Below, piece after piece: positions 25,850 to 34,053 of a stretch of 64,000 nt of DNA. Source of the DNA: Brachybacterium saurashtrense (GTDB lineage: Bacteria; Actinomycetota; Actinomycetes; Actinomycetales; Dermabacteraceae). Location: the NCBI RefSeq assembly GCF_003355475.1, contig NZ_CP031356.1, positions 3,656,647 through 3,720,646 of the forward strand. The letters run 5' to 3'. Both the position numbers and the translations under genes were made by a program. The notes below the pieces were generated by a model that worked only from the letters and a program-made list of their open reading frames with translations, ran no database searches and had not been told where the DNA came from. The stretch's first letter is position 1. Each line of letters starts with the position of its first letter.

Positions 25850-26027
25850 CTCGTCGTCGAGGGCGGGGCGCGTGCCGTCCCGCGGCTTCATCGGTCAAGT
25901 CACCGTAGGCGGCCGACGGGGCGGGGGCAAGGGGCGGCCGCGGCGCAGGGTATGTTCAGCTCGCGCCGCGATACTGCCGCCGGGCGCACCCTGTGCGCCG
26001 CCGTGTTCGCCGACCCCGGAGGGCCCC

Positions 26028-27476
26028 ATGCACGAGGCTCACGCACCCGGCTCCCGGGCCCCGCACCGCGGGGCCTCTGCCGCCGGGCACGACGCCGCGC
26101 AGTCGCCGAATCCCTGGTCGGACGGACTGGGCAGGGCCGGAGCGCGCGCCGGCCAGCTGCTGCTGATCGCCGCGGTGGTCGTCGGGGCGGTGTGGCTGCT
26201 GCTGCGGGTGCGGGTCGTGGTGGTCTCCGTGCTGGTGGCGCTCATCCTCGCCGCCGCCGTGTCCCCGATGGTGACGTGGCTGACGGGCAAGGGGTGGCCG
26301 CGCCTGTGGGCCACCCTGGCCTCGTTCCTCGCGATCGTGATCGCCGCCGGCGGCGTGGTCAGCGGTGTGGTGCTCGCGATCCGCAGCGAGTGGGACACCC
26401 TGGTGGGCTCGGCGGTCGGCGGCTGGGAGCAGCTCCAGACCTGGATCACCTCCCTGCCCCTGCCCGTGGACACCTCCCTGCTCGACGACGCCACCCGGCA
26501 GGTCACGGAGTACGTCACCAGCGAGGGCTTCGCCAGCAGCACCCTCACCGGCGTCACCGCGGCCACGGAGTTCCTCACCGGCGTGGTGCTGATCATCGTG
26601 CTGCTGTTCTTCTTCCTCAAGGACGGCTCCACGATCTGGAACTTCGCCCTGCGCTGGTTCCGCGGCGAGACCCGGGCGAAGCTCGCCGAGTCCATCGACC
26701 GCGCCTCCGGCGTGCTCGGCGGCTACGTGCGCGGCACCGCCACCGTGGCCCTGGTCGACGCGGTGCTGATCGGGATCGGGCTCGCGATCGTGGGCGTCCC
26801 GCTCGCGGTGCCCCTGGCGGTGATCGTCTTCATCGGTGCGTTCATCCCCGTCGTGGGCGCCACCGTCGCCGGCATCCTCGCCGCCGCCGTCACGGTCGTG
26901 ACCACCGGCCCGGTCGAGGCGCTGATCGTGGTCGCGATCGTCATCGCCGTCAACCAGATCGAGGGCAACCTCCTCCAGCCCGTCGTCATGGGCCGCACCC
27001 TGAGCCTGCACCCGCTGATCGTGCTGCTGGCCCTGACGATCGGCACCATCGTGGGGAACATCTTCGGCGCCGTCCTCGCCGTCCCCTACACCGCCATGGC
27101 CTGGACCCTCATCCAGGTCTGGACCGACCGCTACCAGGCCGGGGACGATCCCGTCCTCGGGAAGGACCCGCTGGATCCGCGCAAGCGCGCCGCGAGGCGC
27201 GCCACCGCGGCGCAGCGGAGGGTGTACCGGCGCCTGCGCGCGGGGCGGGAGCCCGACGTCGGGCTGGACGGGGTCGGGCCGGACGGGGTCGGGCCGGACG
27301 GGGTCGCGCCCGAGGGGATCGCGTCCGACGGTGCCGCGCCCGACGGGGCCGGGACCGAGGGGATCGCCTCCGACGCGGTCGCCCCCGAGGGGGTCGCGTC
27401 CGACGGCGACGGGCCCGATCAGGACGGGCCCGGTCAGGACGGGCCCGGGACGCCGGGGCGGTCCGAGGAGCGCTGA
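26028..27476 (+). CDS. AI-2E family transporter with repetitive acidic tail
   Basis: 482 residues. About eight hydrophobic segments form the AI-2E/YdiK-type membrane domain (residues about 40-375), with the family pattern VGVPLAVPLAVIVFIGAFIPVVG and QIEGNLLQPVVMGRTLSLHP. The family includes exporters of AI-2 and Na+/H+ antiporters; the substrate here is unknown. The last 80 residues are tandem Asp/Gly/Pro-rich units such as GVGPDGVGPDGVAPEGIASD, likely a disordered cytoplasmic tail. GGAGG is six bases before ATG. Confidence 0.9.
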   Translation: MHEAHAPGSRAPHRGASAAGHDAAQSPNPWSDGLGRAGARAGQLLLIAAVVVGAVWLLLRVRVVVVSVLVALILAAAVSPMVTWLTGKGWPRLWATLASFLAIVIAAGGVVSGVVLAIRSEWDTLVGSAVGGWEQLQTWITSLPLPVDTSLLDDATRQVTEYVTSEGFASSTLTGVTAATEFLTGVVLIIVLLFFFLKDGSTIWNFALRWFRGETRAKLAESIDRASGVLGGYVRGTATVALVDAVLIGIGLAIVGVPLAVPLAVIVFIGAFIPVVGATVAGILAAAVTVVTTGPVEALIVVAIVIAVNQIEGNLLQPVVMGRTLSLHPLIVLLALTIGTIVGNIFGAVLAVPYTAMAWTLIQVWTDRYQAGDDPVLGKDPLDPRKRAARRATAAQRRVYRRLRAGREPDVGLDGVGPDGVGPDGVAPEGIASDGAAPDGAGTEGIASDAVAPEGVASDGDGPDQDGPGQDGPGTPGRSEER

Positions 27477-27508
27477 TCCCGGCGGCGGCCGGGCTGCCGC
27501 CGCCGGGA
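27477..27508. terminator. Bidirectional hairpin between convergent genes
   Basis: TCCCGGCGGCGGC and GCCGCCGCCGGGA form a perfect 13-bp stem with a six-base loop, placed between the stop of the AI-2E gene and the stop of the convergent baeRF gene. No T-run, as is usual in high-GC actinobacteria. Confidence 0.75.
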
Positions 27509-27513
27509 GGGGG

Positions 27514-28548
27514 TCAGCGCGTCCCCTCGGTGATCTCGAAGCGCAGCAGCGCGGCGATGCCGTCGGTGAGCTCGATGTCGACGAGCCCCACCTCGGCGCC
27601 CGTCCGCACGGCGCCGCCCAGGTGGGCGGCCTCCGCCGTCGCGGACCGGTCGTACTCGAGCAGCAGCATCTCGATGGCGCCCCTCTCGGCGGCCCGGGCG
27701 ACGCCCGCGGATCCCTCGACCGCGAGGCCGTGGGCCTTCCCGGCCTCGAACCGCTCACGGTGCTCCCGCGCACGGTTCTCGCTGACGCCGGCCGCGAGGC
27801 TGCGCAGCTCGTCGGCGAGGGCCTCCTCGGCGCCGTCGTCGGAGATCCCTCCGGCCTGCGCCTCCGCGTAGTGCTCCTGCAGGCTCGCGGGTAGCTCGTC
27901 CCGGAGCGTCGTGCGTCCCTGCACCTCGCCGGCGAGCACCACGAGATCCGGCCTGCGCCGCCTCGCCGCGTCCTCGAGGTGATCGGCCACCTCGCGGAGG
28001 TTCTGCTTCGCGACCTCATCGGCGCGGCGCTGGATCTGCTTGTGGGACAGCGCGCCCTCGCGGGGCTTGTGCACCGTGTCCGAGTCGTCGGCCACGACGG
28101 TCTCGTCCTCCGGCGCGGGGACGTCGCTCTCGGAGACCGTCAGGTCGCGGATCACGGCGCCGTGCTGGTCCGCGACGGCCACGAGCATCGAGACGGAGCG
28201 CTCGCGCTCGCGGAGGTAGGCACCGAGCTCCGGCTCCTGCGCCAGGTGCGCCGCGTCGCCGGCGCCCAGCGCGGCATCCCACGGGGCGTCCAGGCGCACG
28301 GCCGACGCGTCGGCGACGAGCACCCGCCCGGAGGACTGCACCTCACCGGCCTCCTCGCCGAGGACGGCCCGGTCGAGGGCCTCGAGCGCCTCGTCCCCGG
28401 CACCCTGGGCGACCAGGTCCCGGCGGAGCTCCTCCCAGCGCAGCCTCACCTGCTGGGGCGAGTCCTCCGCGGGAGAACGCGCCTCCAGGTAGACGGTCGC
28501 GAACGGCGGCCGGCCCTCGTACAGGCTGCGCACCTCGTCCAGTTCCAC
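27514..28548 (-). CDS. Rv2629/Vms1-type (baeRF2) protein
   Basis: 344 residues from GTG, chosen because AGGAGG precedes it and the conserved ELDEVRSLYEGRPPFATVYLE begins at once. It matches the bacterial/archaeal eRF1-like family that includes M. tuberculosis Rv2629: a central SHKQIQRRADEVAKQNLREVADHLE segment and PDLVVLAGEVQGRTTLRDELP. Eukaryotic Vms1 relatives release nascent chains from stalled ribosomes; in actinobacteria the role is linked to stress or dormancy and remains uncertain. Confidence 0.8.
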   Translation of the reverse strand: MELDEVRSLYEGRPPFATVYLEARSPAEDSPQQVRLRWEELRRDLVAQGAGDEALEALDRAVLGEEAGEVQSSGRVLVADASAVRLDAPWDAALGAGDAAHLAQEPELGAYLRERERSVSMLVAVADQHGAVIRDLTVSESDVPAPEDETVVADDSDTVHKPREGALSHKQIQRRADEVAKQNLREVADHLEDAARRRRPDLVVLAGEVQGRTTLRDELPASLQEHYAEAQAGGISDDGAEEALADELRSLAAGVSENRAREHRERFEAGKAHGLAVEGSAGVARAAERGAIEMLLLEYDRSATAEAAHLGGAVRTGAEVGLVDIELTDGIAALLRFEITEGTR

Positions 28549-28834
28549 GGTCCCTCCTCTGTTCGGCGGGGCGATACGCGGCGGGCCGACGGAGTGGCCG
28601 ACGGGGTTCTTCCACATACCGCCGAAGCGTCCCTGCACGCTAGGGACGGAGCGTGGGTGCGGTCAACGGGCGCGCTCGGGGCTTGACGCCCTCGACCCCG
28701 ATCGTGCCGCGCGCCGGTGGCGACCTGCCCGCGGGGCGCGCCAGGTGCCGCGCGCGGGAGCGCGAGCCAAAGGTCGCGCCCGCGGGGCGGGCCCGTGCCG
28801 TGCGGGCCGGCGCCCTCTGTGACAGCCTGGCGCG

Positions 28835-29332
28835 ATGTCACGCCCCATGCAGGTCTCCGACAGCATCGAGATCGACGCCGACCCGATGACGATCTACCGC
28901 GAGCTCGCCGACCCCTCCCGGATGGGTCGCTGGAGCCCGGAGAACCTGGGCACCGCTGCGCCCGGGCGTGGCCCGCTCACGGTGGGCGACGAGTTCGTGG
29001 GCCGCAACCGGCGCGGCCCCGGCCGCTGGTCCACCGCCTGCACCGTGATCGCCGCCGCGCCGGGGGAGAGGTTCGCGTTCCGGGTGCACCGGATCGGCCT
29101 GCGTCGGCCGCTGCTGCGCGGCGCGATCGCGACCTGGAGCTACACCCTCGAGCCGGTGGGTGCGGGGCGCTGCCGCGTCACCGAGACCTGGCAGGACGAC
29201 CGGACCGGGTGGTCGGACGCCTGGGCGGCGCGGTTCGACCGACTGGTCACCCGCGGCAGCACCTTCGCTCAGTTCCAGGCGGGCAACATCCGCCGCACCC
29301 TGGAGCGACTGAAGGCGGATCTGGAGGGCTGA
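28835..29332 (+). CDS. SRPBCC (START-like) family protein
   Basis: 165 residues. The START-like beginning VSDSIEIDADPMTIYRELADP and the pattern MGRWSPENLG, ATWSYTLEPVGAGRCRVTETW are typical of polyketide-cyclase/dehydrase-type SRPBCC proteins, which have a hydrophobic ligand cavity. No ligand can be named. It is followed by the FUSC-type gene on the same strand, 122 bp away. Confidence 0.85.
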   Translation: MSRPMQVSDSIEIDADPMTIYRELADPSRMGRWSPENLGTAAPGRGPLTVGDEFVGRNRRGPGRWSTACTVIAAAPGERFAFRVHRIGLRRPLLRGAIATWSYTLEPVGAGRCRVTETWQDDRTGWSDAWAARFDRLVTRGSTFAQFQAGNIRRTLERLKADLEG

Positions 29333-29454
29333 GCCTCGCGGGCGAGGCACCGGCCCGTCGGCGCGGTCCGCACCGCGGTGCGGGCGGCTACCCTGCTCCT
29401 TCGCCCCCGAGGAGCTGCCCGCCCCGCTCCCGCACCCCGCCCGAGGAGGACTCC

Positions 29455-30555
29455 ATGCCCCCCACCCTGCCCGCCCGGCTGTCGACCCTGACCGAGCCGG
29501 AGGCCCTCACCGACCTCCTGCAGGTCGCGAAGGGGGTGCTGGCCGGGACCCTCGCTTGGTGGCTGTCGAAGGACGTGCTGGACTCCCAGCTGCCGTTCCT
29601 CGCGCCGTGGACGGCGCTGCTCACCGTGCACGCGACCGTGCACCGGTCCCTGTCCCGGGGCGTGCAGTCCACCATCGCCTCGAGCGTGGGGGTGCTGGTC
29701 TCCTTCGCGATCGGGGCCCTCCTGGGCGTGAGCGTGTGGACGTTCGCGCTGGCACTGCTGGTGGGTCTGCTGGGCGCCCGGATCACCTGGATCAAGGACG
29801 AGGGCGTCGCCATCGCGACCACCGCCATCTTCGTGCTGGGCAGCGGGTTCGGGGACCAGCAGCCGCTGCTGCTGGACCGCATTGTCGAGGTGGCGCTCGG
29901 CGTGGCCGTGGGCGTGGCGGTGAACCTGCTGGTGATCCCGCCGCTGCGGCACCAGCAGGCCTCGCGGTACGTGGACAGCATCAACCGGCGGATGGGGGAC
30001 GTGCTCCGTGACATGGCCGACGAGTTCGAGACCTCCTGGGACACCGACCGGGCCGAGGCCTGGTTCCAGGAGACGCAGTCCATGAGCGAGGAGCTCGACT
30101 CCGCCTGGCGCACCGTGCGCTTCGCGCGGGAGAGCGAGAAGATGAACCCGCGCACCCGCCTCACGGTCCCCTTTCGCACCCGCCGCGGGCCCTCTCCCGC
30201 GGCGGACGCCTCCTACGAGGAGATCCTCGCCCGCGTGGACGAGGGGATCTCCCACCTGCGCCACCTGGCGCGCACGCTGCGCGAGGCCACCTACGACGAC
30301 GGCGAGTGGGACAGCACCTTCCGCGAGAACTGGGTGCGCATCGTGCGGGACGCCGGTCGGGCCATCGCCGACCCGGACACCGAGGTCGAACCCATCCACG
30401 ACCGCCTCACCGCCCTCGCCGCCGACGTCTCCGAGGACGGCCGACTGCCCCGCAGGAGCTGGCCGCTGTACGGCTCGCTCATCGCGAGCATGCGGCACAT
30501 CGCGGTGATCGTCGACGACGTCGCCTCGGCGCGGGAGGCGCGGGAGGGGGCGTGA
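29455..30555 (+). CDS. FUSC / aromatic-acid-exporter family membrane protein
   Basis: 366 residues. An N-terminal membrane half (residues about 20-165, roughly six segments, LLQVAKGVLAGTLAWWLSK and APWTALLTVHATVHRSL) is followed by a long helical cytoplasmic domain. This is the half-size layout of the ArAE/FUSC family, which exports aromatic acids in known cases. AGGAGG lies six bases before ATG. Confidence 0.87.
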   Translation: MPPTLPARLSTLTEPEALTDLLQVAKGVLAGTLAWWLSKDVLDSQLPFLAPWTALLTVHATVHRSLSRGVQSTIASSVGVLVSFAIGALLGVSVWTFALALLVGLLGARITWIKDEGVAIATTAIFVLGSGFGDQQPLLLDRIVEVALGVAVGVAVNLLVIPPLRHQQASRYVDSINRRMGDVLRDMADEFETSWDTDRAEAWFQETQSMSEELDSAWRTVRFARESEKMNPRTRLTVPFRTRRGPSPAADASYEEILARVDEGISHLRHLARTLREATYDDGEWDSTFRENWVRIVRDAGRAIADPDTEVEPIHDRLTALAADVSEDGRLPRRSWPLYGSLIASMRHIAVIVDDVASAREAREGA

Positions 30556-30638
30556 GCCGCGATGAGGCGCGGGAGGGCGCGCCTCTGCGCCAGGTGCGTG
30601 GACAGCAGAGCGCCACCCCGGGGAGCGGCAGCAGGCCG

Positions 30639-31655
30639 TCAGTCGAAGGTGACGACGACCTTGTCGGCCGCTCCCGGGGTCTTCGCGAGGTCGAGAGCCT
30701 CGAGCGCCTGATCGAACGGGAACGTGTGGCTTATGATCTTCGCGTACTTGTCGGTGTTGGAGATCAGGGCATCGGTGACCTCGAAGATCTCCGTCGGATA
30801 TCCCATCGAGGTGCGGATGTCGAGCTCGGCGGCGAGGATCTTCCCGAAGTCGACCTCGACCGGCTTCTTGTGCACGGCGGGGATCGTGAGGACGGCGCGG
30901 TGCTTGGCCGCCTGCAGGATGGTCTTGACCACCGCCGGGGCGCCGGCCGCGTCGATGTACACGTCGCTGCCGGCGTGACCGCCATGACCGAGGCCGTCGG
31001 TCGCCTCGCCGTGCAGCGCGATCAGGCGGGCGACCACGTCCTCTTCCGCCGAGTTGATGACAGCGTCCGCACCGACCTCCCGGGCCACCTCCAGACGGCT
31101 CGACTGGATGTCCACGACGACCACGTGGGCGACCCCCTTCGCCTTCAGGCTGATGGCCGCGCCCAGGCCGATCGGCCCGGCGCCGAAGACCACGGCCTTG
31201 TCGCCGCTGGTCGCCCCGGAGCGGTTGACCGCGTGGTGCGCGACAGCCATCGGTTCGTTGAGCGCGGCGACCTGCCACGGGATCTCCTTCGGGATCGCCC
31301 GCAGCTGCTTGCCGGGTTCGATGTCCTTGACCAGCACGTATTCCGACAGAGCGCCCTGCAGTCCCCCGGACCCGAGGAGCCCGTCGGTGAACGCCATGGT
31401 GTCGACGACGACGTGGTCCCCGATCTCCACTCCGGTGGCCTCGGCACCGAGCTCCACGACCTCCGCGGCCGGCTCGTGGCCGAGCGGGGTGGCGCCCTGC
31501 CGCGGCGGGATCCCGCCGACCTGCGAGTACAGGGCGTCAGAGCCGCAGATCCCGCAGGCCTTCATCTTCAGCAGGACGTCCCGGGGACCCACGCGTGGGC
31601 GCTCGACCTCGACCCAGCTGTTCGTGTCAGGGCCGGTGACGTGGACGGACCTCAT
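30639..31655 (-). CDS. Zinc-dependent MDR alcohol dehydrogenase
   Basis: 338 residues. CGICGSD (catalytic zinc Cys), PLGHEPAAEVVELG, the Rossmann motif VFGAGPIGLGAAISLKAKG and NEPMAVAHHAV are those of medium-chain Zn alcohol/polyol dehydrogenases related to threonine and butanediol dehydrogenases. The four-Cys structural zinc lobe is not evident. Start at MRSVHVTG, with GGGAG seven bases upstream. It diverges from the TetR gene at 31759. Confidence 0.92.
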   Translation of the reverse strand: MRSVHVTGPDTNSWVEVERPRVGPRDVLLKMKACGICGSDALYSQVGGIPPRQGATPLGHEPAAEVVELGAEATGVEIGDHVVVDTMAFTDGLLGSGGLQGALSEYVLVKDIEPGKQLRAIPKEIPWQVAALNEPMAVAHHAVNRSGATSGDKAVVFGAGPIGLGAAISLKAKGVAHVVVVDIQSSRLEVAREVGADAVINSAEEDVVARLIALHGEATDGLGHGGHAGSDVYIDAAGAPAVVKTILQAAKHRAVLTIPAVHKKPVEVDFGKILAAELDIRTSMGYPTEIFEVTDALISNTDKYAKIISHTFPFDQALEALDLAKTPGAADKVVVTFD

Positions 31656-31710
31656 GAGACGCTCCCTTCTAGAGCTGATCCGCGCCCGGGCACGGGCGAC
31701 GGTGTCGACC

Positions 31711-31733
31711 CGGGATAATCTAACAGTGTTCGG
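31711..31733. promoter_or_regulatory. Divergent promoter/operator, ADH and TetR
   Basis: In the 103-bp gap, GATAAT and the dyad CTAACAGTGTTCG (31720-31732, AACA...TGTT) stand out as AT-rich in GC-rich DNA. On the other strand TAGATT/GATTAT could serve the dehydrogenase. Autoregulation by the TetR protein is the simplest reading. Confidence 0.5.
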
Positions 31734-31758
31734 AAATGAGAGGAAGGTGAGGTGCCCG

Positions 31759-32352
31759 ATGCCGCGCTCTCCCGGCAGGCCGCCCCAGACCTCACGCGCC
31801 CAGCTGCGGGATCTCGCCCGCGCCATGTTCGCCGAGCAGGGCTTCGACGGGACCTCGCTCGCGAGCATCGCGCGCGCCGCCGGGGTCAGCAGGACCACCC
31901 TGTTCTCCTACTTCCCGAGCAAACGCGACCTGATGTGGGAGGAGTACGACGAGCGCTTGCAGCGGCTCGAGGCGTTCCTGGTGTCCGCTCCGCGCGCGCC
32001 GGTCGTCTCGCTGCTCACCGAGGCGATCCAGGTCTCGGTGAGCTTCCGGGTCGATGAGCACGATGACCTCGCGCGGCGGATGCGGATCGTCGACGACTCC
32101 GCCGAGCTGAGGGCCTACACCGCGCTTCGCTCCGCCGAGATCTCCCGACTGCTCGTCGCGTTCGCCACCTCCCGAGCCTCGGGCGCAGACCCACAGCTGC
32201 TCGGTGATGTGACCCACGCGCTGATGGCTGTCGCGTCCCGGGCCACCCGCGATTGGGCCGCGACGCCCGCCCCTGAAGAGGATCTGGACCAGTACGCGGC
32301 AGCTCGCCTCGCCCCGTTCGCCGGGCATGTCGCCGCGCTCCTGGAGGAGTGA
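31759..32352 (+). CDS. TetR-family repressor
   Basis: 197 residues. HTH: LRDLARAMFAEQGFDGTSLASIARAAGVSRTTLFSYFPSK, then a helical ligand domain. GAGG precedes the ATG. Divergent from the zinc alcohol dehydrogenase, its likely target; the inducer may be the alcohol, ketone or a related compound. Confidence 0.92.
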   Translation: MPRSPGRPPQTSRAQLRDLARAMFAEQGFDGTSLASIARAAGVSRTTLFSYFPSKRDLMWEEYDERLQRLEAFLVSAPRAPVVSLLTEAIQVSVSFRVDEHDDLARRMRIVDDSAELRAYTALRSAEISRLLVAFATSRASGADPQLLGDVTHALMAVASRATRDWAATPAPEEDLDQYAAARLAPFAGHVAALLEE

Positions 32353-32444
32353 TGCCTGCTCGTCGGGGCGGTCACGTGGTGCGGCCGGGTCGGGCCGATG
32401 GCGGCGCGGTGCACGGGTGGGCGCGTGGGTCCTGCAAGATTCGA

Positions 32445-32459
32445 TTAGCTCAACACTAA
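32445..32459. promoter_or_regulatory. MarR-type operator candidate
   Basis: TTAGCTCAACACTAA (TTAG-N7-CTAA) lies 40 bp upstream of the MarR start. The same core, TTAGCTCAAGGCTAA, occurs before the Baeyer-Villiger monooxygenase gene at 41632-41646. Confidence 0.7.
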
Positions 32460-32499
32460 GCAAATCCGCAGAATCGAGCTGAGCAGGCTCTATGCTGGA

Positions 32500-32997
32500 A
32501 TGGTGAGCGAACAGGTGGATGGCCGGCGCAGGGAGGCCGTGCAGCGTATCCAGACGTTGCTCGTCGCGATCTCAGTGCGGTCCTTGCCGCGCATGGTCGG
32601 GTCTCTGCTCGAGGCTGATCTCACGCTGAAGCAGCTCAAGATGCTCACCGCACTGTGCAGCCCGGAGCCGCGCACCTCGACGGAGCTGGTGGGCCAGATG
32701 GGCGTCTCGCTCCCGACCGTGACCGTCGCGCTCGACAGGCTGGTGCAGCGGGGACTCGTGGATCGCGTTCCCGACGAGAGCGATCATCGAGCGCGGCGGC
32801 TGCACTTGACTCCCCTCGGGTGGTCCGTGGTCGCGGAGGTGTCCTCGCCGGACCCGCACCTGGGAGACCACGTGATCGCAGGTCTTGAGCGTGCGGAGCT
32901 GGAGGCACTGGAGAACGGGCTCGCGGCGGTCAACCGCGAACTCCGCAGGCTGTCCGAGTCCGAGGGGAAGGCGTCTGATGCCTCAGCTGACGGGTGA
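32500..32997 (+). CDS. MarR-family regulator
   Basis: 165 residues. Winged helix: LKQLKMLTALCSPEPRTSTELVGQMGVSLPTVTVALDRLVQRGLVDRVPDESDHRARR, with the usual wing Asp-Arg-Arg. It overlaps the following LacI gene by 20 bp. The shared dyad suggests it controls itself and the monooxygenase gene 9 kb away. Confidence 0.92.
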   Translation: MVSEQVDGRRREAVQRIQTLLVAISVRSLPRMVGSLLEADLTLKQLKMLTALCSPEPRTSTELVGQMGVSLPTVTVALDRLVQRGLVDRVPDESDHRARRLHLTPLGWSVVAEVSSPDPHLGDHVIAGLERAELEALENGLAAVNRELRRLSESEGKASDASADG

Positions 32998-34018
32998 TGA
33001 GCAGAGCGACCCCGTCGAGGGGACGAAGAAGAGCGGCGGGCGTCGACCGACGATCTACGACATCGCGCGCCTGACAGATCTGAGCCCGTCGACCGTCTCC
33101 CGGGGGCTCAGCAATCCCGGGCGGCTGAACAGCGAGACCGAGAAGCGCATCCGCGCGGCGGCCGAGGTGCTGGGCTACCGTGCGAATGCGCAGGCCCGCG
33201 CCCTGCACAGCGGCAGGACGGGAAACATCGGGCTCGTCGTCCCTGTCATCAGCCACCCGGTGTTCTCCGGCATCGTGCGTGGAGTCGAGAACTCGGTCAT
33301 GAGTGCCGGTTTTCGGGCGATGCTGGCAGAGACCGGGGGGCGTCCCGATCAGGAAGTGGCCGCCTTGGGGCGGCTGTCCTCGTCCGTCGACGGGTTCGTG
33401 CTGGTCTCGCCCCGCACGGCCGAGCACTCATTGCGCAGCGCTGCCGGGTTCAGGCCGTTGGTGCTGGTGAACCGAGATGTCGACGGGATTCCCTCGGTGA
33501 CGCCCGCGGTGGACGCCGGTTACCGCGAGGCAGTGGAGCATCTCGCCGAGCTGGGGCACGAATCCATCGTCTCCATGTCCGTCGAGGAGTCCCTGTGGGT
33601 GGGCGTTCGACGCCGCGAAGCATTGAACCGGGCGGCGGCCGAACGTGGCATGGAGGTTCGTGATGTCGAGGCCGCTGGGCTGCGTCTCGCGGACGGAGCG
33701 GCGAACCTCGCGATCCTGGGCAGCCATCCTGCGGATGCCGTGTTCACCTACAACGATCTGATGGCGGTGGGGATCCTGCATGCCGCCCATTCCGAGGGCA
33801 TCCGCGTGCCGGACGCCTTCAGCCTGGTGGGTCACGACGACGTCTTCGGCGCGGATTTCGTGATTCCGCAACTCTCGACGATTCGCCCTCCGACCTCGGA
33901 GCTCGGCGCGGCGGCCGTCGCTCGTCTCATCGTAGAGATCGAGGGCAAGACTGCCGCACCGGTCGAGCTACCCACCACGTTCGTCGAGCGCGACTCGACG
34001 GGACCGGCCCCACGTTGA
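32978..34018 (+). CDS. LacI-family repressor, probably of the glucuronide operon
   Basis: 346 residues. HTH: PTIYDIARLTDLSPSTVSRG, with effector-domain patterns GNIGLVVPVISHPVFSGIVRG and SLVGHDDVFGADFVIPQLSTI. Its gene is convergent with the beta-glucuronidase/GPH operon, whose promoter at 37361-37450 has two clear LacI-type operators. Start overlaps the MarR gene, with GGGGAAGG upstream. Co-transcription with MarR is likely. Confidence 0.9.
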   Translation: MPQLTGDEQSDPVEGTKKSGGRRPTIYDIARLTDLSPSTVSRGLSNPGRLNSETEKRIRAAAEVLGYRANAQARALHSGRTGNIGLVVPVISHPVFSGIVRGVENSVMSAGFRAMLAETGGRPDQEVAALGRLSSSVDGFVLVSPRTAEHSLRSAAGFRPLVLVNRDVDGIPSVTPAVDAGYREAVEHLAELGHESIVSMSVEESLWVGVRRREALNRAAAERGMEVRDVEAAGLRLADGAANLAILGSHPADAVFTYNDLMAVGILHAAHSEGIRVPDAFSLVGHDDVFGADFVIPQLSTIRPPTSELGAAAVARLIVEIEGKTAAPVELPTTFVERDSTGPAPR

Positions 34019-34048
34019 GGGGGCCACGGCCTGGGCCGTGACCCCCTC
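34017..34048. terminator. Bidirectional terminator hairpin
   Basis: GAGGGGGCCACGGC and GCCGTGACCCCCTC form a 14-bp stem with one mismatch around CTGG. It begins inside the LacI stop codon and ends six bases before the convergent glucuronidase stop. Confidence 0.85.
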
Positions 34049-34053
34049 ATCTC

